From NCBI GenBank assembly GCA_038501625.1, contig JAZAYU010000088.1:1116001-1180000 (forward strand): DNA of 64,000 nucleotides. Direction: 5' to 3'. Every line of letters starts with the position of its first letter. Positions within the stretch are counted from its first letter, which is position 1. Positions 23,538 to 35,475 of this stretch are shown here, piece after piece. The notes beneath the pieces were generated by a model. The model had not been told where the DNA came from. It did not search any database and saw only the letters and a list, made by a program, of their open reading frames with translations. The position numbers were made by a program, and so were the translations under genes. The DNA comes from Corbicula japonica. Taxonomy: Eukaryota > Mollusca > Bivalvia > Venerida > Cyrenidae.

Positions 23538-23712
23538 CTAAAAAGGTATTTATGAATTTTTATAATAAAGCTAGCGCGCTTTATGGATTTGCCAGCTCTC
23601 GTGTGCACGTCCAATCTGCATGAACCGCACCAAAATAAGAATCATTCCTTAAATATACATTAAGAAGCAACTCGACCATATATAATGGAATAAATCAACA
23701 TAATTTATAAAA

Positions 23713-24117
23713 CTGTCGATAACTGTAGACATTTATTTTTCTTGGACACAGTTATCGACACCCCCGACTTATGACCCGTAACCATGTTCTGTTTCATTTA
23801 ATGGTATGAAACCTGCAGATATACATTATACGGTTAAATAAATGTACTGCAAATCCGAGAAATACATTGCAAAAATCACAAGTAACAACATTTACACCGG
23901 TGACCTTACCTTGTGACGTAAGCGCTTCTATTTTCGGATAAAAATAACGCAGTGGTCCAAACAAAATGCGCTCGTCTGGAAAATACGGCGAATGGCTTTC
24001 TGTTTTTACCTCGACGGAACGCTAAGGTATATGTTATTAAAAATATGACATCATTAATAACTGATGACGTCATTTATACATTTTATTATATCAAATATAA
24101 TAAACTGTCGATAACTG
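23713..24117. repeat. Three copies of a CAGTTATCGACA terminal-repeat-like motif
   Basis: CTGTCGATAACTG followed by TA occurs at 23713-23725 and 24105-24117; the inverse, CAGTTATCGACA, occurs at 23749-23760. A partial CTGTCGATAA follows at about 24,123. CAG-starting termini beside TA fit pogo-like elements. The 23713 copy would be the end in front of the minus-strand transposase fragment. The 23749/24105 pair could bound a 369-bp non-autonomous relative, but a TA is present only on the right side. Confidence 0.5.
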
Positions 24118-24164
24118 TAGCCTGTCGATAATACACGCACCTGCTCTACATATTTATATAAACA

Positions 24165-25887
24165 TTTTAAACAATCAGGCCACACTTTAAAACACGTAAA
24201 TATTCAACCTGATGAAAAAATTATATTTGATAACAGTGCTTCAAGAGCATTTAAAATTAGAGCAAGACTTGTTTCAGAAGATAATTGGATAAAAAAAACT
24301 ACAATTCCTTATCCACTTGGTTTAAATGATAATATTTATCAAGAAGGCAACATTTCAAAAAACCCTGATTTTGACATTTTTGGTTTGCTTCAAATACGAA
24401 AACGAAAATCAAGGTCACATGGGATAAGGACTAATGTTAACATCAAAAGAAAATCACGTGTTTATTGTTCTATTCATGACCTTCAAAATATTTTAAAACA
24501 TTCTGGTAGACACGCTATGCTGTCACGTTTGGCTTCTCTTTCTATTTCAAGTTTACAAAAAGTAGATAAGGAAGCCGATGATATTGTTATAAGAACTCAT
24601 CCACTTTATGAAGTTGGTTACACTCGGCACGTTCTCAAACCACACATTGATTTGGAATCTGATTACCAAAGACATTTCCTGAAAATTTCATTTTTAAATA
24701 AAGGTATAGATTTTATTGACCTTCCAAGTATATTTAAAGATAAAACTGTTGAATCGGCTGTACCTAATTATTTCATGAATACTGAAACACCCATCGTTTG
24801 TTATAAATACAACAAACCAATTAGAAACACAATTTTCAATTACAACAAAATTACCTCGGATTTACAAATTGTTGATAATACACCAATATCATGAGACTGT
24901 TCTAATTCAAAATTTTGCAATCATCCTGCCGGTCACGTCGTAACAGGGGATCTTAATGTTATCAAAGACTTTAGAATCCGCAATGTAATTTCTAAAGGTC
25001 CGAAATATAGAATTCCTTCGGACATTGACTTTAATACCTGTCGTGCAGAAATTGCAGAGTCTTTAAACTCTTTTTGCAATAGATGGTGTAAACGAGAACA
25101 TGCGGAGCCTAATGCTCTTTCAAACTGGAAAAAAAACAACAAATATTCAAAATAATTGACACTCGTATATCCTTCTATAAAAGAAACATAGCTTTATTAC
25201 CACCTCGACCTCGTTTAAACTTTCGTCATTTGAAAAAGGGTATTCAAGATTTTCACAACAGATTTGTTTTAACACCTGCTGATAAGGCTTCTAATAATGT
25301 AATTATAGTGTGACGTATACACTATATTAATGTTCAAACTGAAGAGCTTAATAGCACTAATGCTTATACATTGACTTCTTCATCTGGGAGTGATATTGTT
25401 ACTGCAAACACTCTACAAATTACAAAATTTAGAATCAGTGTTGAGCCGAAACAAGACAAAGTAACAACTATGCATTGGTTGCCTAAAATGCACAAAATAC
25501 CGTGCAATAGATTTATTGCAAATACTAGTTCTTGTACAACAACTAAATTATCCGTGCTCTTAACATCTTGTCTTACAGCTATAAAAGAACATGTAATTAG
25601 GTATTGCGAAAAAGTTTTTGAAACTACTGGCAAAAATTTGTTTTGGTCTATAAAAAATTCAAATGACGTTTTGAAGAAGCTTAAATCAAATAATTTTTAG
25701 GCGTTCTGTTTGTCTAATTATGATTTTTCTACTTTATATACTTCTCTTCCTCACATTTTAATAAAAGACAAGCTTACCAGTCTCATTGAAAAAACTTTTG
25801 CTAGAGAAAAAAAACATTTATCGCTTGTAATGAACATAGAGCATTTTTTACAGATGGTTCTTACGATGATTATATTTCATGGACCTG
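24165..25887 (+). pseudogene. Penelope-like retroelement, first part (before the LINE)
   Basis: An open frame from about 24,165 (HTLKHVNIQPDEKIIFDNSA) runs through GLLQIRKRKSRSHGIRTNVN to a Cys/His patch (DCSNSKFCNHPAGHVVTGDL) and ALLPPRPRLNFRHLKKG. The reverse transcriptase core follows, with MHWLPKMHKIPCNRF and SNYDFSTLYTSLPH (motif A Asp). Breaks are a TGA at 24892 just before DCSNSKFC, a frameshift near 25,130-25,155, a TGA at 25311, a TAG at 25698 and a TAA at 25889. The frame resumes beyond the inserted LINE at 29,672. No GIY-YIG endonuclease domain could be identified in either part, so the subgroup is not assigned. Confidence 0.7.
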
Positions 25888-25896
25888 TTAAGACCT
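25888..25896. repeat. Target-site duplication of the LINE (left copy)
   Basis: TTAAGACCT at 25888-25896 is repeated at 29663-29671 at the other end of the LINE. The first two T bases may belong to the TATTATT tail, so the duplication is 7-9 bp. Confidence 0.8.
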
Positions 25897-26039
25897 GTAA
25901 TAGAAACTATTAAATTGGAAAGACAAAATCAATGGGTGGACAAAACAGTGAGTTCAGAAACCTATAACTCTGATAGAATCTTAACCCGAATAAAACCAAA
26001 TTTACTACCCATAGTTCATGGACAGAAAAAACTTACAGT

Positions 26040-28912
26040 ATGTTCAATTAACTGTCGATCGGTGAAAACAAGACTCTTGCAATCTGTGACTTCATACAGT
26101 CCAATGACTTTGATCTTGTTGCAATTACAGAAACGTGGCTCGGAACAAAAGTGGATAAAGTCTGTGTTAAGGAACTATTGCCAGATGGATATAACATAAA
26201 ACATGTACCTCGGATGGGAAAGAATGGTGGAGGTGTTGCGATTGTTTATAAGTCTGCAATCCAAATTAAAGTACTATCATCTAGTAATTCAAAGGAGTTC
26301 AAACAATTCGAATACATGGACTGTAGCATCAGTGTCCGTGACTTTCCAACACGCCTGTTAGTAGTTTATCGTCCGCCACCATCAAAAGTCGACGGTCTTA
26401 GCACAGCTTCGTTTCTAAATGAGGATTGGCCTGCTTTCCTGTCCAGATATGTGACAATTAACAAACATATAACAATTCTTGGTGATCTGAATTTTCATCT
26501 TGATGACCCAAGCGATCAAGATTCCGTTAAATTTCTCAGTATTCTAGACACACTTGGTTTTATTCAGCATGTTCATGAACCAACTCATGTAGGTGGACAT
26601 ACAATCATTAGATGTTGTAATCACAAGAAACAATGAACATTTTATATCAGATCTAAATGTAACTGATCCCGGTTTCACGACTTAAATGGAAAATTTCACG
26701 TGATCATTTTGCAGTGTTAATGGCCATCAAAGCATCCAAACCTGCACCTATTCGTAAGACAGTCTCATACAGAAAATACCGGAAAATCGACATTGATTCT
26801 TTCAAAAGTGACATAAAATCTTCAGAATTGTTTACTTCAGACATAAGCTCACTAAACGTAGGCGAAGTTGTTGACAAATATAATTCTGTACTGAAGTCAC
26901 TTATTGACAAACATGCTCCTTTGCAAACAAGAAATATAGTGTTAAGACCAACCTGTGCATGGTACACGGATCAGTTACATGAGGAGAAACATATCAAACG
27001 TAAGCTTGAAAGAAAATGGCGAGAGTCAAAACTAACAATCGACCATGAAATCTACAGAAATCAATGTGAAATAGTTAACAAGTTATTGAAACAGGCTCGT
27101 GAGTCATATTATAAAAATGAAATTCAATCACGTGATCAAAAGAACCTATTTCAAGTCGCAAATCATCTTCTTGGAAACAAAAAAGAAGTTGTGCTACCAT
27201 CTCACACATCGGCTAAAGAACTAGCTCAAGAGTTTATTGACTTTTTCATTGAGAAAATTGAAACGATCAGAAGCAACATCACATCAACTGATAACACAAA
27301 TCATGAAAATACCACACCTGATATGGAAGACTCAGAAGTAAAATTTAACGAATTCGAACCTGCAACTGAAGATGAAATAGCTAAGCTAATTGCAAATTCT
27401 TCCAACAAATCGTGTGAACTCGACCCAATTCCAACATGGTTATTGAAATAATGTTCCAGTGAGCTCGTTCCAATAATTACAAACATTACCAACATTTCAC
27501 TGAGAGATGGAGAAGTGCCATCGTCATTCAAACACTCGCACATTCGTCCTCTCTTGAAAAAAGAATCATTAGATCCTAACATATTCAAAAACTACCGACC
27601 AGTCGCAAATCTTCCTTATTTGTCGAAAATTAATGAAAAGGTTGGAGACACTCGCTTAGAAAGACATCTGGAATCCAACAATCTACACGAACCTAACCAA
27701 TCAGCATACAGAAAATTTCATTCCACAGAAACTGCCTTACTCAAAGTGCAAAACGACATCCTGCTAGCACTAGACCAACAAAAAGTAACTGTTTTGGTGA
27801 TGCTCGATCTATCTGCGGCGTTCGACACCATAGACCATAAAACATTACTCACACGTCTTGAACATCATTTTGGCATTTCTGGGAAGCCACTCGAGTGGAT
27901 GAAATCGTATTTAAGCGATCGCTACCAGACCGTATGTATTGACGGTGAGCTTTCCGAGCCCGTACACATGACCTATAGTGTCCCTCAAGGTTCCGTCCTT
28001 GGTCCTAAACTCTATGTCATGTACACAAAACCCGTTGGTGCTATCTGTCGAAAACACGGACTAAATGTACATTTCTACGCTGATGACTCCCAATTGTATT
28101 TGTCGTTTGAACCAATAGATGATTCAACTATGGAAGACATTGTAAATCGTGTAGCAAATTGCATTTCTGAAATCATGCACTGGATGAATAATAATATGCT
28201 GAAACTGAACTCTGATAAAACGGAACTTATAGTTTTCTCATCTAGTCAGAAGGCTGAAAAAGTATCAAATCTTACAGTAAATGTCGGAACATCTGTTATT
28301 ACTCAATCAGCTAACGTTAGAAATCTTGGTGCTTTTCTGGACTCTCGGATGAACATGGAATCACATGTTAACTCTGTTTGCAAATCAACCTACGCTCAGC
28401 TGAGACAGATAGGACGTATTCGACAGTACATCAACGAGGAAGCTACGAAAACACTCGTACATGCCTTGGTCACATCTAGATTGGACTATTGCAATTGTCT
28501 CCTATATGGAGTCCAACAACAATCATTGAACAGGCTACAGCTTGTACAAAATACTGCTGCTAGGATAATTACCAGAAAGCCAAAGTTTAGTCACATCGCG
28601 CCAGTGCTTAAAGATCTTCATTGGCTTCCTGTGAATTACAGAATCAATTTCAAAATACTAATTCGTGTGTTTAATTCACTTCATTGCAAAGCTCCAAAAT
28701 ACATCAATTATATGATCAACGTTTACAAACCGGTTAGAAATCTGCGTTCAGCCAACCAATCCCTTACTCTTGTGCCACCAAAAACAAAACTTAAATTTGG
28801 GGACAGGAGCTTTTCGGCGGCTGCTCCTAAACTACTGAGACTGTACTTCTCTTGAAAGTTTCAAAAGACGACTAAAGACTCACTTCTTCGTTCAGGTTTA
28901 TGGAACCGATTA
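26040..28912 (+). pseudogene. LINE endonuclease-reverse transcriptase, decayed
   Basis: Endonuclease part (about 26,040-26,640): CSINCRSVK, then after a frameshift FDLVAITETWLG, GGGVAIVYKS, LLVVYRPPPS and ILGDLNFHLDD. A further frameshift near 26,610 and a stop precede a connecting domain from 26,714 (VSYRKYRKIDIDSFKSDI). Reverse transcriptase: PSSFKHSHIRPLLKK, NYRPVANLP, VMLDLSAAFDTIDH (motif A), SVPQGSVLGP and VHFYADDSQLYLSF (YADD catalytic motif). The thumb region is LDYCNCLLYGV..RLQLVQNTAARIITR..FSHIAPVLKDLHWLPV. Breaks also include an in-frame TAA at 27449 and a frameshift near 28,840 before the terminal FKRRLKTHFFVQ. Catalytic residues remain, but at least three frameshifts and two stops make it inactive. 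Confidence 0.85.
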
Positions 28913-29010
28913 GACCTGGTGGCCTTAGGTCACATCAGAGATTCAGGTGGAGATACATCAAGTAATGTGGCTTTTAGTCGCATGAAGGCAATGTCAAGTC
29001 AAATACAAGT

Positions 29011-29265
29011 GACTTCTAGTCACATTCGGGCTTCGGGCAACTTCTTGTTGCATTCAGTTGACTTCTAGTCACATAAGAGCGACTTCTTGTTGCATTCAGT
29101 TGACTTCTAGTCACATAGGAGCGACTTCCTGTTGCATTCAGGTGACTACTAGTCACATACAGGCGATTTCTTGCCGCGTTCAGGTGACTTCTAGTTACAA
29201 ACGGGCGACTACTTGTTGCGTTTTGGGTGACTTCTAGTCACATACAGACAACTTCTAGTTGCATC
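29011..29265 (+). repeat. 42-bp tandem repeat in the LINE 3' region, about 6 copies
   Basis: The unit is a dimer of 21-bp halves, GACTTCTAGTCACAT..GGAGC and GACTTCTTGTTGCATTCAGT. It lies between the end of the reverse transcriptase frame and the conserved LINE tail. One degraded unit may precede it at about 28,970. Confidence 0.85.
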
Positions 29266-29671
29266 ATAGTCAGTCTTAAACGCTTGAGGATCTCCTGGAA
29301 GATCATGGATCATGATCAAGTCTTCTGATCTTCTTATTTGAATGCTGTTTTAGTATTTTAATTGTATTGCTTGTAATCAGTTATTAGTTTATATCATTTT
29401 AAAGCGCCCTTTGATCGCGTTATCTATGTTTTTAGAATGTGTCTTAGAAAATTGTTTTATAATTTTATTTCCATGTCTATTCTTAAGCTTTGCTATAACG
29501 TTTAACATTGCCTTTAATTTATGTTTGTTTATTATTTTAATCAAGTATTGCATATTTATTTCACCTTTCTGAATAATTTGTACTTTTTAACCATGATATA
29601 TTGTAAAGCGCTTTTGAGCATATTATTTGAAAAGAGCGCTATATAAATGCGGTATATTATTATTAAGACCT

Positions 29672-30391
29672 TATCCAGGCGCTCGCATTTCTATTGGATA
29701 ATATTTATTTGAGATTTGGTACCTCTATTTATAAACAAGTTATAGGCATTCCAATGGGTACTAATTGTGCACCCCTTGTTGCTGATCTGTTTTTATACTG
29801 TTATGAAAGAGACTTTATGTTATCTCTTTCTACCGAACATCAATATGATATTATTACAGCTTTTAACAACACCTCTAGGTACCTTGATGATTTATTAAAT
29901 ATAGATAATAACCACTTTCCATCACTGGTTAATAAGATTTATCCTAAAGAACTACAGCTGAATAAAGCGAATACTTCAGAAAAGCAAGCAAACTTTCTTG
30001 ATCTAAATCTGTCCATTGAAAATGGTTACGTTACTACTAAAATATATGATAAAAGAGATGACTTTAATTTTAATATATCAAATTTTTAGACGGCGATGTT
30101 CCGCGTGCAACATCTTACGGGGTTTATATCTCACAGCTTGTTCGCTTTTCAAGAGCTTGCAACGATGTGAATTATTTCAATGAACGTAATCTTTGCATTA
30201 CAGAAAAATTATTAAAACAAGGTTATCGGTATCACAAATTAAGGAAAACCTTTTGCAAGTTTTATCGCCGATACCCATATCTAATTCATAAATACAGATG
30301 CAGTTTAAAATCACTGTTGCAACAAGGTATTTCACAACCAGTTTTTTTTATGGAGATTTAATTTATAAACTTAAGAAGAACAAAGGCAATG
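29672..30391 (+). pseudogene. Penelope-like retroelement, second part (after the LINE)
   Basis: The frame resumes with FLLDNIYLRFGTSIYKQVIG, IPMGTNCAPLVADLFLYCYE and RYLDDLLNIDN (motif C, Y-x-D-D). It continues with KANTSEKQANFLDLNLSI. After a frameshift in a T run at about 30,088 come DGDVPRATSYGVYISQLVRF, YHKLRKTFCKFYRRYPYLIH and YRCSLKSLLQQGISQPVF. A second T-run frameshift lies at about 30,345, then YGDLIYKLKKNKGNV. Homology stops near 30,391; the copy at 14.65 kb shows what normally follows. It joins the first part at a single codon position once the LINE and its target duplication are taken out. Confidence 0.75.
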
Positions 30392-30954
30392 TTGATAACA
30401 ACACCAACGTCAACATAAATTTCTCTGTGGATGTGAAGAATGTCGAGATCAGACAGTCACCCGTCATCGTAGCTCCCTACTTCTCATATTACTTCTACGG
30501 CACATAGAATGAGCATTCACAGCATGCCGATGTAGCCGGCATTGTTAGCAAGACAGACAAAGCTTTGTGGATCACAGGATATGCGGCCTAAGGTGTGCTG
30601 TCAAGTTGAGACAGAAGAGTTGAAGGCCATGGTCTGCCTTCATCTTGACTTTATGGAGATTTAATTTATAAACGTAAGAAGAACAAAGGCAATGTTGATA
30701 ACAACACCAACGTCAACATAAATTTCTCTGTGGATGTGAAGAATGTCGAGATCAGACGGTCACCCGTCATCGTAGCTCCCTACTTCTCATATTACTTCTA
30801 CGGCACATAGAATGAGCATTCACAGCATGCCGATGTAGCCGGCATTGTTAGCAAGACAGACAAAGCTTTGTGGATCACAGGATATGCGGCCTAAGGTGTG
30901 CTGTCAAGTTGAGACAGAAGAGTTGAAGGCCATGGTCTGCCTTCATCTTGACTC
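30349..30954 (+). repeat. 303-bp tandem duplication
   Basis: The unit 30349-30651 is repeated at 30652-30954 with only a few differences (for example AAACTTAAG/AAACGTAAG and AGACAGTC/AGACGGTC). It starts inside the Penelope-like C-terminus (TATGGAGATTTAATTTATAA) and runs through unrelated sequence containing GTCAACATAAATTTCTCTGT and CACAGCATGCCGATGTAGCC. Near identity implies a recent event. Confidence 0.9.
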
Positions 30955-31715
30955 CAGCGCGCCCTTCTATGATATCCATTATACATGAAATAATCAATAG
31001 AAGAAGCGAGAACCACGAAATTCCCGTTCTCATGGCTTACTTGGTTTATTCGTTGTTTTTATATTAAATTCCTACCGTATAGCCGGTCGCCCGTGAGCGA
31101 ACCGAAATAATAAACACATTCCACGCAAACCATGTGCAGCTGTACTTGCAAATCACATCTTCACATCTAGCTAGCATACACTAGTGTTATTTTAGGAGGC
31201 CCATCTGATTGTAAAATCACATTTGTTTATACGCAGTAAAACTATTTTTATTGCATCACATTTTACAAAACATAAACTTACCATAATGCTCATTTGCGTT
31301 CCTGCTTAAATGTCCATGCTTGTGTTCAAACGGGTAAATAAGTTACCGCTTGTCCATTTCCTATATTTTTACAGATTTAGCGTCAGTTTAGATCAATTGC
31401 AACACTTAAGTAAATACAGAAAAAGCTGTTGTACTGTTAATTTGCTTTCCTCAATTACCGATGTCTTTAAACATGATAAATGAATTATGTAAACGCCTGA
31501 ATATAAGTTAAATAAAAACGAAACTCTTGTGCATCGACTCGGTTTTGTTCTTTAGAAACAAAATTTTACAAAAGATCGCGACAGATTTCCATAAAGGCGA
31601 CGCCAAATTTTCACGAGATGAAGCTGTCAGATATGGCTTTGCAATAAGCAAACACATACTTAGTAATTTTTTGGCCAGGAAGTCTCTGCATGTGCAGCTG
31701 AAATTCTCTGTAGCA
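30955..31715. other. Non-coding stretch
   Basis: No gene or clear repeat is supported. Confidence 0.4.
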
Positions 31716-31720
31716 CATTG

Positions 31721-32069
31721 CAGGGCTTTTCATCCTTATATAGCAGAGGCCTATAAAAGGCCTCTTCCCAATCCAAAAATAAAGTATTTTTTTCCGAATT
31801 GTTGTAGAAACTTTTCCCAAAATGCTAGGTAAAATGTCCAAAAATGGTTTAAACTCCTGGGAGGAGTGTTCGAAAATTGAAGTCTGGGAAATAAAGTGCA
31901 TAATATATTAGATTTAAGTTAAAAATACTATAACTATTCAATTTCATAAAGTAAAACCCATCTTTCAATTAATTTTGTCTTCCAAAAATAAAAAATAAAA
32001 ATTATTGCGGATTTATTTCCCAATTGGAAAGGCCTGGGCCTCTTCCCGATTTTCTGATGAAAAGCCCTG
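31721..32069. mobile_element. 349-bp hAT-like MITE with 5-bp target duplication
   Basis: The ends are exact 14-bp inverted repeats (CAGGGCTTTTCATC / GATGAAAAGCCCTG), followed inward on both sides by GAGGCC..TTCCC. Direct repeats CATTG flank it at 31716-31720 and 32070-32074. The interior has TTTCCCAATTGGAAAGGCC-type words like those in the element at 11,447. CAGGG termini are typical of hAT elements, and a 5-bp duplication fits the hAT5 group. No coding capacity. Confidence 0.65.
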
Positions 32070-32239
32070 CATTGATTTCAGAGGTTCAGATACATTCAAC
32101 ATCTATGGTTGGGTGATGCGGCTCGTCTGAGGTGGCAAGACAATTTCATAATGTTTTGTCTCTTTGTCCAATCCACTAGTTTCAGTCGGATGTTGGACTT
32201 GTGTCCATTAAATAGGATCAAGATTAGAGTTATCAGGGG

Positions 32240-32715
32240 AGAGATTGACATATTTGATAGTTCTGGAAAATTTGTTAGTTGAGCCAACCGCTTTGAGACA
32301 TTTCTTAAGCAGATAGTTCTGGAAATTTGGGGGTTGGACCAACAACGTTCAGATATTTCTTGATTAGATAGTTCTGGAAATGTTGTGAGTTGGACCATTC
32401 TCTTTCGGACAATGCTTTATCAGATAGTTCTTGAAATTTTATGAGTTGGACCAACCGCTTTTACACATTGCTTTAACAGATAGCTCTGGAAATGTTTGAG
32501 TTGGACCAACCTCTTTCGGACATTGCCTTATCAGATAGTTCTTGTAATATTTCATAAGTTTGACCAACCACTTTCAGGCATTGCTTTAACAGATAGCTCT
32601 GGAAATTTTGTGAGTTGGACCAACCACTTTCGGACATTTCTTTAGCAGATAAATCTGGAAATTGTGTTATGTTGGACCAACAACTTTCGGACATTTCTTC
32701 AGCAGTAGGAGCACC
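32240..32715. repeat. Minisatellite, unit about 56 bp, 8 copies
   Basis: The landmark TTGGACCAAC recurs at about 32279, 32334, 32390, 32446, 32501, 32559, 32615 and 32672. Each unit also carries GATAGTTCTGGAAATTT and TTTCGGACATTGCTTTA. Minus-strand frames read as partial repeats (SERGWSNSQ-like) but shift between units because the period is not a multiple of three, so coding is unlikely. Confidence 0.85.
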
Positions 32716-35100
32716 TTTTATAAAGTCACTATTCCATTGTTTGCTTGGAAAATGTAATATGGTGGAAAAAGTTTACCGATTGTATATGCACCATAAGTGA
32801 TAGTTATATATCATGACCTTAAAGACGTTGCTGCCTGAGGTTCTATGAACAATTCCCACACAATACTTGGTGTTGCATGTTTAGTGCAGTTGTCAGTCAT
32901 TGTATATTCTCACATATTGTCTGTAAGGTTATTTTCTGAGGGTATACCGTTCCAGTGCAAACGATAACTCATTAAAGTATGCTTCTAACACATCTTGAAG
33001 CATCTTTGGTTCCTAGCATATAGTTTTTGAGGTTTTGCAACTTTCAGTTTCCCAATACTTTAATAACCCGTTAGTATTTACGTTTAATTGCAATTTGAAA
33101 CAATGATAGTTGTTATTTCAAAATCCCAGTACTTCGAAACTTCCCTTATCTCGCTCATCTTTATCTCTAGATTTAGGCTGAAATCTCCTGTCGCCGTCGT
33201 TACCTCCTCGACGCCGTTAGCTTCTGTTTGGTTAAGAACTTTCTCGCTGAGACCCTCTAACAACTTTACTTTCTCCTCCAGCGCGGCAAATATGGCGTTG
33301 AACTCACTCAACCTTCCATGTTCCTTAGTTATTTACTAAACATGCAAAACGCTGAAGAATTTCATGTGAGGTAGCCATTCTTTTTGAATTCACAAAAAGT
33401 TACACGAATAACGCGAGAAATTTACAATGCCTTTTTATATATCAAATCTCCATAAAACTGACTGAGAAATACTTTGCAGTAGTGATTTAAAACTGAAGTT
33501 TTAATGTTTATATTAACCTAGAAGGTATCAGAGATAAAATGAGCAAAAGGTTTTTTTCTGAATTTTAGGTACCGATACGATTATTCAAATGCTTTACCCG
33601 ACCAACATAATTATTCTGAATTTTGATCGCATCTTGCAGGTAACTACCGAATAAAATGATCTTTTTCTACATCCTTCCGAGTCTATTTCTAGGTTTCGAA
33701 TTCGCTCATTCAGGTTACATTTACCTTGGATTAACTCCGGATATCGACGTCTATTATATCGGCGTCTGTTGTGTAACATAACAGCTGGAGCTGGTGTATA
33801 TTAACTTAAAATCGGTTATACTTAATTTTGTTTACAGCTGTAAAAACTGCTGGGTAAATTTTTAACATTTCACCGGTCTTAATATAATCGCGAAATTATC
33901 TGCCAATGTTAAAGTTTACTACACCATTGAAACAAAATATCAAAATATTGTTCATGTTCTGCTCAGAGCAGTTAACAGCATATAAAGTAATTGCTCTGAC
34001 ATTGTCGTTAAAATAGTTTAGAAAAAAGACAAATGGGGTTACTTCACATTATCCCCTATTGGTAACTGTTTCATTCCAAAGGAAGCAGTGGATATTTCCA
34101 GTGCCTGGTAAATATAACCATTGTAGGTATTTAACTTTCTTGAAAAGTACAGAAGTACAGATTGAATTTGTTAGCTGTTGGTTAAGGAACGACTTGCTTT
34201 ATGTCAAAACAAGTTGTGCAATGAGTTGCACTTGATTTGGCAAATACCTTGTCATTTCCTTTCGAGTTTCTTGCAAGGCTTTCGTCATTTGGACTCCTTT
34301 ACAGGGACAATTTTCCTTGACTAGCACGTCATAACATACATTTGATACATCTTTGTCAGACTAAGATCTCATCGAGATGAGATATTCCTCCCATGTAGGC
34401 TTTCTGAGGTAGTGGGATTTAACCCAACAAAGGACAAAATCAGGGTCCTAGTTAGAAATTGATTTAGCCGACTTTTTATACGCCTGTCGATGACAGGTCA
34501 CACCCATAAAGGGCGTCCACAGTCCAAAGCGATGTCCGCTCAATAACTCGAACAGCTGTTGACCGATCTTCATGAAACTTGGGTTAAATGTTAATGGGCA
34601 TATTATCTCGGCCAAATTTGATAACCAGCCAAATCGCTTCAGCCACTTCAGAGTGATGACCCTTTATTGGAAAAATAGCTAAACCTTTGATGGGCGTTTT
34701 TGTGGCACTTAGGCACTCTTGTAATGAAACAATTATACTACTTCACATTCAACAAAAGATTTTGTTCATTTAAGTGTTGTGTTAAATATACAACTTACTG
34801 GCATCCACCATTTCTCTTTAACTAGACAGGGTTTTTAATTTCTCCTCTTGGAGCCGTAAACCACCATTTATCCACACATTATTTTGCCTGATGTTTTCAG
34901 GTTTTCTTCTTCCAATTCCGTTCAATTGTTTTTTTTTTCTTTTTTCGCGTCCTATTGTCTGTCTAGCATATTATTATCTCGAGAAATCATATTGATTCCT
35001 GTATAAAAATCGATAAAAATATGGTATTCCAGTTAGCTAAAATACAGTAAAATGTCTTAAATTTTATTTTATTTTTACTATTTTCATTTTTGAATACAAA
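32716..35100. other. Largely non-coding stretch
   Basis: A 75-codon minus frame at 33084-33311 (MSEFNAIFAALEEKVKLLEG onward) has coiled-coil-like composition but no splice or family support. At about 34,470-34,640 is a mollusc-type dispersed repeat containing CAGCTGTTGACCGATCTTCA and TGAAACTTGG. Otherwise nothing is seen. Confidence 0.4.
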
Positions 35101-35104
35101 GCCT

Positions 35105-35475
35105 GGTTTAAACACCCTGTTTGTTTGATACTGCTACTAGCTTCATATGTTTTATACGTGTAAGTGCTTGACGAGTTAATGGGTGGGTGGGAGCTAATTC
35201 ACTAAGGCGACCTTTACTTCATACGAAAGCTGTTGGTGCAAGTGTGAGATAAGTGCACTATAGAGCCCGATTAAAACAACCAGTTGTGAATTGCAAATGA
35301 CCGTTTCAAAGCAGTTAATTTTTCAATCCAGATGCCTTTGATTGTCTGTAATGTCATTAAAAAACTGATTATTTTTAAGCGCATGCTGTATTTTCCTGTC
35401 TACTTTTTAGACGTGTGGGTAGGCTGTGTTTTAAGAGTGTGGCTAGTCCAGGTATGCATACTTTACTTTTTAGAT
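35105..35475 (+). repeat. Penelope-like 3'-tail fragment
   Basis: It shares CTAGCTTCATATGTTTTATA, TAATGGGTGGGTGGGAG, GCAAGTGTGAG and TAGGCTGTGTTTTAAGAGTG with 15,060-15,420. No coding part of the element is attached here. Confidence 0.55.

Larger units (their letters stand above)
25897..29662 (+). mobile_element. CR1/L2-like LINE inserted into the Penelope-like element
   Basis: The 3,766-bp insertion carries endonuclease and reverse transcriptase frames and a 3' region with a 42-bp tandem repeat. Its 3' terminus (AAGCGCTTTTGAGC..AGAGCGCTATATAAATGCGG, then TATTATTATT) is the hairpin-like tail with short microsatellite seen in CR1/L2-type LINEs. It interrupts the Penelope-like frame, which continues on both sides, and 7-9 bp of target are duplicated. 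No ORF1 is seen, so the copy is probably 5'-truncated. Confidence 0.8.

Noticed and set aside
32473..32694. Repeat protein suggested by SERGWSNS-like peptides
   Set aside because: The unit is about 56 bp and not a multiple of three, so the frame shifts between copies; no start or splice signals fit.
33084..33311. 75-codon coiled-coil-like frame (minus)
   Set aside because: Composition is suggestive, but there is no splice border, partner exon or family match that I can support.
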